Shown in pieces: positions 1 to 6,652 of a stretch of 9,560 nucleotides of DNA (position 1 is its first letter; every line of letters starts with the position of its first letter). The notes beneath the pieces are model-generated. The model saw nothing but the letters and a program-made list of their open reading frames with translations. It had not been told where the DNA came from and searched no databases. The position numbers and the translations under genes are program-made. Origin of the DNA: JAKBCQ01 sp021807585 (GTDB lineage: Bacteria; Planctomycetota; Planctomycetia; Isosphaerales; Isosphaeraceae); NCBI GenBank assembly GCA_027325115.1, contig DAHWFG010000604.1, positions 1-9,560 on the forward strand, given 5' to 3'.

Positions 1-8
1 AAACTTCT

Positions 9-752
9 TTACCGTCTGGGGCAGCACAGTTCTTGATCGCTCTTTCGGAATTCGATGTTCGCTGTCGGAGGATATAAACCCGCTGACGATTCGATCTTTA
101 GAAACCTTCGTGCACCCTTCTCTAGAGCGAGATTAAGAAGATCGCGCAACTCTGTTTGACTGGGGAAATTCGTGGTTTCGGGCTTGTGGGTCGATCGAAC
201 ATAGCACGCACCAGCAGTCAAAACCTGCTTACCTCCGCCTTTCTCATTTTGATCATAATAATCTTTTTTACAAAGTATCGGCACATCCCGAAACTCATCC
301 ACGGAAATTACGATCAAGCTCTTTCCCTCAATCTCACGAACGTATGAATCGATCTAAATCGAAGGGTCGGCGAATGCGTGAATTGAACCGGCTAAGATAT
401 CGAAGTCTGTCCATGATTTAACTTGTTCGTCTGTGATCCCTTCAATGATTCAAGGAGCCGGCGCTACTCCGATCACGACCAGTCCGCCGTGGCGAAGGTT
501 TGCCATCCCCAAGGCGGCCTTCGCGACTTTCGCCAGGAAAGACTTATTCGTCCGCTCCCCGGGCGACTTGAACTCCACGCCTTTCGTCTCGTGTCCGAGC
601 ATGATGCGTTCAATCAGTTCCCCCGGTGAAAGTCGATTCATCAAAATCGGATCCTCACTAAAACTTACATAAACATCACATCGATTGCACCCGGCTATGA
701 ATCGTTGCGCATTGGACGAAAAGACGAATGAAACAAGTTTATCATATGACAT
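9..752 (-). pseudogene. Broken AlbA_2/Schlafen-type putative DNA-binding/ATP-binding protein, two in-frame stops
   Basis: Read from the ATG at 752 down to the TAA at 9-11, this is one reading frame of 248 codons interrupted by TGA at 450-452 (codon 101) and TAG at 354-356 (codon 133). The first piece (100 codons) has the AlbA_2 hallmarks: GELIERIMLGHETKGVEFKSPG at codons 44-65 with E60, K62 and S63, then LAKVAKAALGMANLRHGGLVVIGV. The part between the stops reads sensibly (EGITDEQVKSWTDFDILAG). The last part (VISVDEFRDVPILCKKDYYDQ, then GGGKQVLTAGACYVRSTHKPET and ELRDLLNLALEKGARRFL) is the usual continuation of such proteins, so both fragments come from one gene and no frameshift is needed. 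Family members are thought to bind nucleic acid or act as regulators; the exact role is unknown. TGA ends other genes here, so recoding is unlikely and a recent pseudogene is the best reading. The C-terminal tail after RRFL looks atypical and may also be damaged. Confidence 0.8.
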
Positions 753-1539
753 TGTCGTCTTGCTAGGCCAACCGCTTTATCGCATCCACTCTCCTTCGGT
801 CGAGGGAGTATGACACCAATTGCATTCGTATCAGGCGTTATGTGATTCTTCCGTTCGATTTCCGTGGCTTTGCATCAAGCACGGATCCAAATTGAGGTCG
901 GCGGCGAAAATGGGCAAGGACGCCAAGCCGATTCCCGCCGAAATCAAACCTGCCATCGTCGATTTCGTTCGGTTTGCTTCCAAAGTTAAGTTGACTCCTC
1001 TGCAGAATCTGTGGGTGGGAAAACCGCATAACCGGAGTGCTTTTCCAGCTTTTCAAGGAGATCTCAGCGAGTTCGAGGTCGTGATTTGACGTCACCGAAA
1101 ACAGCGCCGGAATCCGACGCCTTTTCGAGGTTGAGTTTTTCCGTCCCCTCCCTCCTGTCGAGCCTGAGCCGAGCCCGGTCCCAGCAATTGCAACCAGAGA
1201 TTCTCCGGAAGAGACCCAAAGTTGAGATCCCCAACCGGCTCCCCATTGGCGCCAAATTCTCCACCTTGAAAGACCTCGCGAGTCATGCTGGTGATGAGGC
1301 AGAGACACAGAACGCAGGCGACCAAACTTTACGTCGACCAGACACATAAAATAAGAATAATATCTCAGTGCGTAGCGAAATCAGACGAAGGAAATCACTT
1401 GAAATGAAGCGTATGAGGGGAGAGCGGCGCGGGAATGCGGCATTTTGTGACCGTCTCCTCATTGCGTACAAATTCCATCGATTTGGGTTATATTGTAGCG
1501 GTTTCGCAAAGCACTATCCTCGTCGGGGAGATCGTATCG
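753..1539. other. Gene-poor interval with no supportable coding sequence
   Basis: This stretch separates the broken AlbA_2 gene (leftward) from the DUF4058 gene (rightward). Both strands carry only short open frames that overlap each other and match no family I recognise. One minus-strand frame (1325 to 1092, TTG start directly after an in-frame TAA) begins with a hydrophobic run, VACVLCLCLITS, like a signal peptide, but then becomes low-complexity and is probably spurious or a relic. A weak -10-like TATATT lies at 1489-1494, about 45 bases before the DUF4058 ATG, without a well-spaced -35. The base composition is visibly less GC-rich than in the right half. I see no RNA gene or clear repeat here. 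Confidence 0.5.
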
Positions 1540-2280
1540 ATGCCGATCCACGATTGGTCGCGCGTAAACGCCGGGCTTTTCCATCACTTTCATCAAAGAT
1601 GGGCCGGGGATCTATGCGATTCACTCAACAAAGCGAGGCTCCCTAAAGGCTATTACGCGCTCGTCGAGCAACGATCGGCTGGATTCGTTCCCGACGTCAT
1701 CACATTAGAAAGTCCAAACAAACCGAGACCTCAAATCGACAAGGCGAACGGAGTCGCGGTCGCCGAGGCGCCGCCGAAAACTCGCTTCGTCTTTCAATCC
1801 AACGACGAAGACGTTTACGCATTAATCGCCGATCGAGTCGCGATCCGTAACGCCTCGGGAACGATCGTCGCAGTGATCGAGATCGTTTCTCCCGGCAATA
1901 AAAGCGGCGCCGCGTCGCTCCGTTCGTTCGTCGAAAAGACGCTCGATTTGTTGGGGAAGGGAGTTCATCTTTTGATCGTCGACCTTTTTCCCCCCGGTCC
2001 CCGCGACCCTCAGGGGATCCACAAGACGATCTGGGACGAACTGCGCGAAGAACCGTTCGAGCTTCCCAAAGACAAGCCGCTCACGCTCGTTTCGTATTCG
2101 GCCGAGATTCCCTTCACAGCGTATGTCGAACCCGTCGCGGTCGGCGATCGGCTCGCGGAGATGCCGATTTTTCTCACGCCAAAAACCTATATATCCGCGC
2201 CTCTCGAAGAAAGTTATCAAACAACCTGGGATAATTGTCCCGAAACGATGAGAGAAATCGTCGAGTCGGCTCAAGTTTAA
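1540..2280 (+). CDS. DUF4058 family protein
   Basis: The protein is 246 residues, with no signal peptide or membrane segment, so it is probably cytoplasmic. The ATG at 1540 is preferred over the longer frame from 1435 because the family begins at this MPIHDWSRVNAGLFHHFHQRW block and GGGGAG at 1525-1530 is a good ribosome binding site 9 bases upstream. Other visible blocks are YYALVEQ (39-45), FVPDVITLE (49-57), VIEIVSPGNK (112-121), a lysine in SFVEKTLDLL (129-138) and GVHLLIVDLFPPG (141-153). DUF4058 has no established function that I know of. The order PDV, then (I/V)E(I/V)xSP, then a conserved K, then GVxxxxxVD resembles Uma2-like PD-(D/E)XK proteins, which suggests a nuclease-type fold; this is inference. 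The gene stands alone, with decaying sequence upstream and a convergent hydrolase gene downstream. It looks intact and full length. Confidence 0.88.
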   Translation: MPIHDWSRVNAGLFHHFHQRWAGDLCDSLNKARLPKGYYALVEQRSAGFVPDVITLESPNKPRPQIDKANGVAVAEAPPKTRFVFQSNDEDVYALIADRVAIRNASGTIVAVIEIVSPGNKSGAASLRSFVEKTLDLLGKGVHLLIVDLFPPGPRDPQGIHKTIWDELREEPFELPKDKPLTLVSYSAEIPFTAYVEPVAVGDRLAEMPIFLTPKTYISAPLEESYQTTWDNCPETMREIVESAQV

Positions 2281-2415
2281 TCGATATACATGATATAATT
2301 CGTTCATATAAAATGATTTTCTTAAATCGATTCCATCGAAGCCGACTATCTAGAGTCTTCGTCTGTATCTTCTACGCGCCGTGCGCGCATCTTTTGAGCG
2401 AACGGAATTAGAGAA

Positions 2416-2515
2416 TATACTAACCCGACGAGCAAGCGAGGGTCCGATCAAATGATCAATCGAAAGTTTTCACGATATTATCAGAAGACCCTCGCTCTCG
2501 CGTCGGGTTAGTATA
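2416..2515. repeat. 29-nt imperfect inverted repeat around a 42-nt loop (hairpin or MITE-like element)
   Basis: The left arm at 2416-2444 reads TATACTAACCCGACG, then AGCA, then AGCGAGGGTC. The right arm at 2487-2515 is its reverse complement except at three positions in the middle block (AGCA versus CGAG), so 26 of 29 positions pair. The loop at 2445-2486 is AT-rich. The element lies between the 3' ends of two convergent genes, where it could stop transcription from both sides or protect mRNA ends. Its symmetry and compact size of about 100 bases would also suit a small non-autonomous mobile element or REP/BIME-type repeat. I associate similar TAACCCGA...GCGAGGG motifs with planctomycete intergenic regions, but copy number cannot be judged from one window. 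Confidence 0.75.
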
Positions 2516-2518
2516 ATT

Positions 2519-2531
2519 GCGGCTCAGCCGC
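2519..2531 (-). terminator. Small GC hairpin just past the hydrolase gene
   Basis: GCGGC-TCA-GCCGC forms a perfect 5-bp stem with a 3-base loop, 16 bases beyond the TGA of the minus-strand hydrolase gene. On that strand it is followed by AATTATAC rather than a T-run, so a classical intrinsic terminator is doubtful. It could assist the larger inverted repeat that follows immediately. Confidence 0.3.
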
Positions 2532-2547
2532 GTTAGGTCGTGAACGT

Positions 2548-4377
2548 TCACTTCGAGGGCTTCAAGAACCTGTCGAACCACGCGATCGTCTCGGCGCGCA
2601 TCTCGCGCGTATACGCATGACCGATTTCGGGATATAAGATGGATCGAAAGCGATCTTGAGCTCCCAAATTGTTGTAGGTTTCGCTCACGATTCGATCGAT
2701 GATTCGAATGCCGTCGGCGGGAGAGCCCGCGTCGAGTTCCCCCGTCAGCGCGAGAAACGGCCTGGGGGCGACGAGCGCGACGACGGCCTCAATATCGAAG
2801 CGTTTGAGCAGCCCCGAGACGAAGTAATAAACTCCATGCTGTCTCAATTCACCGTGCGCCAATAACTGTTGATAACGCGTGAGGCACGAGACCGCGACGA
2901 CCGCGGCGATTCGATCGTCGACCGCGGCGAGCCACCAGGCGCGGGTGCTCCCCATGCTCATCCCCGTTGCGCCGATGCGCGCGGGATCGACCTCGGCGCG
3001 ACCGCACAGATAATCGAGCGCGATCCGATCGTCACGCACGAACATCCCCCAAAGAGTCCGCCCGAGCCAGAGGTTGCGCTTGAACAGATCCTCCTCCTCG
3101 CTCAAACCCGTTGAAGAACGTCCCGAAGGCCCCGTCCCCGCGCGATCGCCGTGCCAATACGCGTCGGGCGCCATCACGATATAGCCCGATTTCACCAGAA
3201 CCTCGCCGAGCGGTTCGTCGCCGCCGTTCGTATGCGGAATCAAGATCTGATTCTTATCGGGGGTCGACGAATGAAGCCAAAGAATCGCGGGCGCTTTCGC
3301 TTCGCGTCGCTCCGGAATCAACAACAACGACGAGACGATCGCGTCGACGCCGTTATCAATATCCACTCTTTCAATGATATAATCACGCCGAAGTTCACGG
3401 GAGACGACGCGGGTTTTTTGAGGCGCGGGACGATCGGGAAGGTCGCCGAGCGAATCGACGACGGCTTTGAGGATCTCGGGCCTGCGTCGATTCCATTCCT
3501 CGGCGTTTTTTGGCGGCGACAGTTCGGCGACGACGGGAAGACGAAAGCGTTCGGGTACGTTTCGATCGCGTTCGGCGGCGGCTCGCCGATAAGCGCTCGC
3601 GGCTTGTGGACCCGACGGAGGTTGAGTGAGAGGCCGATAACGGTCGATTGCGATCCGCCTGCGAACGCAATCGGCGACGGCTTGGGCGAGCTTATCGTAA
3701 CCCTCGGGCTCGTAGTGTGTTCCGTCCGATCGCATGATCCCTCCCGCGGCTTCGTTTGGAACGATCGCGTGGAGGTCGTCGATCGGTATGTCGAGATTGC
3801 GGAGCGTCTCGATCATCGCCGCGTTGTAGCGAACGACGTCGGCTTCGGTGCGATCGAAATCGGCTTTCCGTTTGGCGTGACGTTCGTCGATGATTGGAGT
3901 CGTCGAGGCGAAGATGATTGAGGCGCGGGTCGACTTGCGAATCCGTTCGACGATCGTGCGCAGGTTCGCTCGATATCGCTCGATCTCGACCTGATGCGAG
4001 CCGTTCGACTTCGATCGCTTGAGATCATGTAGACCGCAGTTGATATGCACAAGATCGGGCTTTTCGGCGATCACCCAATCATCAAGATGTTTGAGAACGT
4101 TTTCCGAGTCGCCGCCGTTTGAACTCGGGCTGATGACGATCGCCTCTCGATTGAGTTTTTCGGCGACTTTGGGGGCGTAGCCGATCCGGATCGAATCGCC
4201 GATCAGCACGACGCGGGGTATTTCGGCGTGATTCGTCTTTGGCGGATCGGGCTCGGCGGCGGCGAGCACAGTCGCGGTCGCGAGCACAAACGCCGCCGCG
4301 ACGATCCCCGTCGTTTTCAATCGGCTTCGACCGGGCGCGAACAGCTCGCCGTCAGATCGATATATTATGTATGACAT
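2548..4377 (-). CDS. Exported two-domain esterase: SGNH/GDSL hydrolase fused to alpha/beta hydrolase
   Basis: The protein is 609 residues. A signal peptide-like segment (about 20-41: RLKTTGIVAAAF..., ending in AAAEP) follows an unusually long 19-residue N-region. Domain 1 (about 54-243) is an SGNH hydrolase: VVLIGDS with nucleophile S62, a glycine-rich turn NGGD (87-90), block III as NCGLHD (113-118) in place of GxND, and block V DGTH giving D218 and H221. Domain 2 (about 275-606) is an alpha/beta hydrolase of the acetyl-xylan-esterase/dienelactone-hydrolase type: GMSMG with nucleophile S474, acid D549 in GELDAGSP and base H587 in EIGHAY. Both triads look complete. The likely role is removal of acetyl or other ester groups from polysaccharides or glycosides outside the cytoplasm; the substrate is not visible. 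The gene is monocistronic, convergent with DUF4058 and divergent from the ABC cassette. ATG at 4377 is the first in-frame start, with a modest GAG ribosome site. Confidence 0.88.
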   Translation of the reverse strand: MSYIIYRSDGELFAPGRSRLKTTGIVAAAFVLATATVLAAAEPDPPKTNHAEIPRVVLIGDSIRIGYAPKVAEKLNREAIVISPSSNGGDSENVLKHLDDWVIAEKPDLVHINCGLHDLKRSKSNGSHQVEIERYRANLRTIVERIRKSTRASIIFASTTPIIDERHAKRKADFDRTEADVVRYNAAMIETLRNLDIPIDDLHAIVPNEAAGGIMRSDGTHYEPEGYDKLAQAVADCVRRRIAIDRYRPLTQPPSGPQAASAYRRAAAERDRNVPERFRLPVVAELSPPKNAEEWNRRRPEILKAVVDSLGDLPDRPAPQKTRVVSRELRRDYIIERVDIDNGVDAIVSSLLLIPERREAKAPAILWLHSSTPDKNQILIPHTNGGDEPLGEVLVKSGYIVMAPDAYWHGDRAGTGPSGRSSTGLSEEEDLFKRNLWLGRTLWGMFVRDDRIALDYLCGRAEVDPARIGATGMSMGSTRAWWLAAVDDRIAAVVAVSCLTRYQQLLAHGELRQHGVYYFVSGLLKRFDIEAVVALVAPRPFLALTGELDAGSPADGIRIIDRIVSETYNNLGAQDRFRSILYPEIGHAYTREMRAETIAWFDRFLKPSK

Positions 4378-4394
4378 GATTCATCTCATTAATA

Positions 4395-4400
4395 AGTATA
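4395..4400 (-). promoter_or_regulatory. Candidate -10 element of the hydrolase gene
   Basis: On the minus strand TATACT lies 17 bases before the hydrolase ATG and matches the TATAAT consensus at 5 of 6 positions. It would give a very short leader containing the GAG ribosome site. No good TTGACA-like -35 is present at the expected distance; that position is occupied by the palindrome at 4413-4432. Confidence 0.3.
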
Positions 4401-4412
4401 AAGGTATGTGGG

Positions 4413-4432
4413 CGTCGGCTTTGGCGCCGACG
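4413..4432. promoter_or_regulatory. Operator-like palindrome upstream of the hydrolase gene
   Basis: CGTCGGC (4413-4419) and GCCGACG (4426-4432) are perfect 7-bp inverted arms around TTTGGC. Placed against the candidate -10 at 4395-4400, the palindrome covers the expected -35/spacer zone, where a dimeric regulator could act. In a GC-rich genome a 7-bp match can also occur by chance. Confidence 0.25.
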
Positions 4433-4764
4433 AACTCGCGTGCGATCTTTCGCCCGTCGTCGCTTGCTTGATCTGACTCGGGCTCGGGGGTCGTGTCAAG
4501 CGAACGGCGCGGGGGCGAGGGCGAGTTTGGGGGATCTGAAAACTTGATTCGGGGTGGGCGCTGAGCACTTGGGTTTAGGCGATGCGACGGCGGTTTTTTG
4601 GGGAGTTCGGCGCGGATTCAAGGCGGAAGCGGATGATTGAAGCGCGATGCTTTGGTCGCGCGCGACTGGTCAAACCGGCGTGAACCCTTTAAGTTGGGTG
4701 TGTTGAAGATCCCGTCGTCGCGGCGTCTTCCCAAATGATAGAACGAGTCGGGGATGAATCGGGC
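4433..4764. other. Upstream region of the ABC cassette, no gene
   Basis: These roughly 330 bases separate the divergent hydrolase and ABC transporter genes. They are G-rich on the plus strand (for example GGGGGCGAGGGCGAG near 4510 and GTTTTTTGGGGAG near 4592) and contain no open frame with family character. The promoter of the ABC cassette should lie here, but I cannot pick a convincing -35/-10 pair. CGGGGA at 4749-4754 serves as the ribosome binding site of the ATPase gene. Confidence 0.5.
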
Positions 4765-5733
4765 ATGATCCGTGTGGAGCGATTGTCGCGGGAGTATGGC
4801 TCGGTGAAGGCGGTTGATCGACTCGATTTCGAGATCGGTCGTGGTGAGATCGTCGGGTTTTTGGGTCCGAACGGCGCCGGCAAGACGACGACGATGCGGA
4901 TGTTGACGACCTACCTACCTCCTTCGAGCGGGCGAGCGAATTTGGCGGGGCACGACGTTCTCGACGAGCCGCTCGAGGTGCGTCGCAAGGTCGGTTATCT
5001 GCCCGAGAACGTGCCGCTTTATCCCGAGATGAGGGTGCGCGAGTTTCTCGATTTTCGAGCGAAGCTGAAAGACGTTCCGAGGAATCGTCGGCAGGCCGCG
5101 GTCGACGGCGTGATCGAGCAATGCAAGCTTAAGGAAGTGGAAGAGCGGATTGTCGGCAATTTATCGAAGGGATTTCGCCAGCGGGTGGGGCTTGCCGAGG
5201 CGATGGTTCACGATCCCGATATTCTGATCCTCGACGAGCCGACCGCCGGGCTCGATCCGATCCAGGTGCGCGAGGTTCGCTCGCTGATCAAGATGTTGGG
5301 AAGTAAGCATACGGTTTTACTTTCGACGCACATCATGCCCGAGGTTGAGGCTGTGTGCGGCAGGGTGATCGTGATCGTTCACGGGCGGATTGCGCTCGAC
5401 GAGGATCTGCAGAAGCTGAAACTGGAGAATTCGATCGAGATTGAGCTTCGAGGATTGGCGGAGGGAGCGAGGAAATCGCTCGCGAGCGCGCAGGGTGTGA
5501 CGAAAGTTCAAGAGTTGCGTCGTGACGGCGATTCGACGACGTTCGAGGTTCAAACTCGCGACGGCGCCGACATGCGGGAGTTTTTGGCGAAACGCGTTCA
5601 GGAAAGCGGATTCGGCTTGCGGCGGCTTGATCGACGTCGTAGCACGCTCGAGGATCGGTTCGTCGAGGCGGTGCGGGTCGCCACGCTCTCGCAGGCGAAA
5701 GAGGCCGCCGAAGGGGACGCGAAACGACATTGA
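4765..5733 (+). CDS. ABC transporter ATP-binding protein, GldA-like/ABC-2 type
   Basis: The protein has 322 residues from the ATG at 4765. This start fits the family opening MIRVERLSREYGS and has CGGGGA 10 bases upstream; an in-frame ATG at 4735 would add ten residues without a ribosome site. Visible motifs are Walker A GPNGAGKTT (34-42), a Q-loop-region YLPE in place of Q (79-82, typical of GldA/CcmA-like ATPases), signature LSKGFRQR (133-140), Walker B DILILDEP with E158, the D-loop AGLD (161-164) and H-loop H189 in STHIMPEVE. A C-terminal domain of about 100 residues (220-322) follows, as in ABC-2 export ATPases. It is a cytoplasmic motor that should pair with the permease encoded next. 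All catalytic motifs are intact. Family assignment is firm; the cargo is unknown. Confidence 0.93.
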   Translation: MIRVERLSREYGSVKAVDRLDFEIGRGEIVGFLGPNGAGKTTTMRMLTTYLPPSSGRANLAGHDVLDEPLEVRRKVGYLPENVPLYPEMRVREFLDFRAKLKDVPRNRRQAAVDGVIEQCKLKEVEERIVGNLSKGFRQRVGLAEAMVHDPDILILDEPTAGLDPIQVREVRSLIKMLGSKHTVLLSTHIMPEVEAVCGRVIVIVHGRIALDEDLQKLKLENSIEIELRGLAEGARKSLASAQGVTKVQELRRDGDSTTFEVQTRDGADMREFLAKRVQESGFGLRRLDRRRSTLEDRFVEAVRVATLSQAKEAAEGDAKRH

Positions 5734-5839
5734 AAGCCGGAATCGGTCTCGGCGCGATCGACGCTCAAACGATAGTCGATTGCCGACAAACCAATATCAA
5801 TAAATCACGAAAGACGATCGGCGGGTTTTGGTAATAACG
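5734..5839 (+). other. 106-base spacer inside the ABC cassette
   Basis: The gap between the ATPase stop and the permease ATG is long for a tight operon and turns AT-rich at 5787-5805 (ACCAATATCAATAAATCAC). No hairpin with a T-run is seen, so read-through transcription is likely. An internal promoter is possible but I cannot define one. Confidence 0.35.
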
Positions 5840-6613
5840 ATGCGACACGTTTTTATTTTATTTAAGCGAGAGCTCGGCGCGTATTTCCTGGGACCGATGG
5901 CGTACCTGATTCTCGTCTGTTTCCAGGTGATCGCGTGGCTCAACTTCTGGATGCTCGTCGACATGATGAGCGATCCGACGGCGCTGACGGCGTTGAGCGG
6001 GACGAGCGATCCTTTGAACCGGTACATCTCGGAGAGCATGGGTTTTTGGATCGCGATGCTGGTCGCGATACCCGCGCTGACGATGCGGCTGTTCGCCGAG
6101 GAGAGGAGGTCGGGGACGATCGAGACCTTGCTGACCTCGCCCGTGACCGAGACCGAGATCGTGCTGGCGAAGTGGCTCGCCGCGGTGGTGATGTTTTTAT
6201 CGCTTCTCGCTCCGTTTTATTTGTACTTACCGTTTCTTGTTTATTTTGGCAAATATTCACTTGATTACGGCCCGATTGTTTCTTTATCGTTAACGCTGGT
6301 GACCGCGGGGATGATGTTCACCGCGATCGGCGTTTTCTTCAGTTCGACGACGAGGAACCAGATCGTCGCGGCGATCGCGACTTTCGTGACTTTGTTCGTT
6401 TTAATCGTGATGTTGGGGATGGCGCACGAGCAGGCGCTCGCGGCTCGGCGTGAGGAACTCGCCGAGGGGTTGCGTTATCTCTCGGTGCTGTATCAGTTGC
6501 ATTGGAGCGCCGCGGGGAGGCTCGACGTGCGGTTCCTGGCGCTTCATCTCTCGGTTGCGACGATCGCGCTTTACCTGACGAGCAAGCAGCTCAGGTTCGG
6601 TCGCGACGTCTGA
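5840..6613 (+). CDS. ABC-2 type permease, GldF-like
   Basis: The protein has 257 residues from the ATG at 5840; a TTG at 5828 in the same frame is less likely. About six membrane helices are visible: 18-40, 68-84, 108-136, 146-168, 174-194 and 230-247. Between helices 2 and 3, RLFAEERRSGTIETLLTSPV (83-102) is the family's cytoplasmic coupling segment, which contacts the ATPase. The length is normal for GldF/NosY-like half permeases, which act as dimers or with a GldG partner. The loop at 41-66 would lie outside. It sits between its ATPase and the GldG-like gene, so the three form one complex in the cytoplasmic membrane. The ribosome site is weak. Codons from about 6188 to 6295 are much more AT-rich than in the rest of the gene. 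Confidence 0.9.
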   Translation: MRHVFILFKRELGAYFLGPMAYLILVCFQVIAWLNFWMLVDMMSDPTALTALSGTSDPLNRYISESMGFWIAMLVAIPALTMRLFAEERRSGTIETLLTSPVTETEIVLAKWLAAVVMFLSLLAPFYLYLPFLVYFGKYSLDYGPIVSLSLTLVTAGMMFTAIGVFFSSTTRNQIVAAIATFVTLFVLIVMLGMAHEQALAARREELAEGLRYLSVLYQLHWSAAGRLDVRFLALHLSVATIALYLTSKQLRFGRDV

Positions 6614-6652
6614 TCGATACCAACCATTATTTTTGATTAGCATGCGTAAATT

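Larger units (their letters stand above)
2281..2547. other. Intergenic region between convergent genes
   Basis: The 267 bases between the stops of the DUF4058 gene and the hydrolase gene contain no gene. The left part (2281-2335) is AT-rich (GATATA, ATATAAAATGATTTTC). The right part carries the long inverted repeat and the short GC hairpin listed separately. There is no convincing stem followed by a T-run directly after the DUF4058 stop, so the inverted repeat is the most likely shared transcription end. Confidence 0.6.

Noticed and set aside
354..452. Genetic code reassignment of TGA or TAG as explanation for the broken gene
   Set aside because: TGA ends the hydrolase, ATPase and permease genes at their expected family lengths, and no intact gene here contains an internal TAG or TGA.
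838..1347. A 169-residue minus-strand open frame
   Set aside because: Its composition is low-complexity (many R, S, G), it has no recognisable domain or ribosome site, and other frames overlap it; not supportable as a gene.
1435..1539. A 35-residue N-terminal extension of the DUF4058 protein
   Set aside because: The extension shows no family character, whereas the ATG at 1540 has a strong ribosome site (GGGGAG) and starts exactly at the conserved MPIHDW block.
1822..2307. A 161-residue minus-strand open frame over the DUF4058 gene
   Set aside because: It overlaps an intact family gene in antisense and has a biased composition typical of shadow frames.
2417..2514. CRISPR repeat or tRNA gene at the intergenic inverted repeat
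   Set aside because: There is only one inverted pair, no direct repeats with spacers and no cloverleaf features; it is a simple hairpin-type element.
3151..3921. A 256-residue plus-strand open frame
   Set aside because: It lies entirely opposite the well-supported hydrolase gene, is arginine/aspartate-rich and matches no family; it is an antisense shadow of GC-rich codons.
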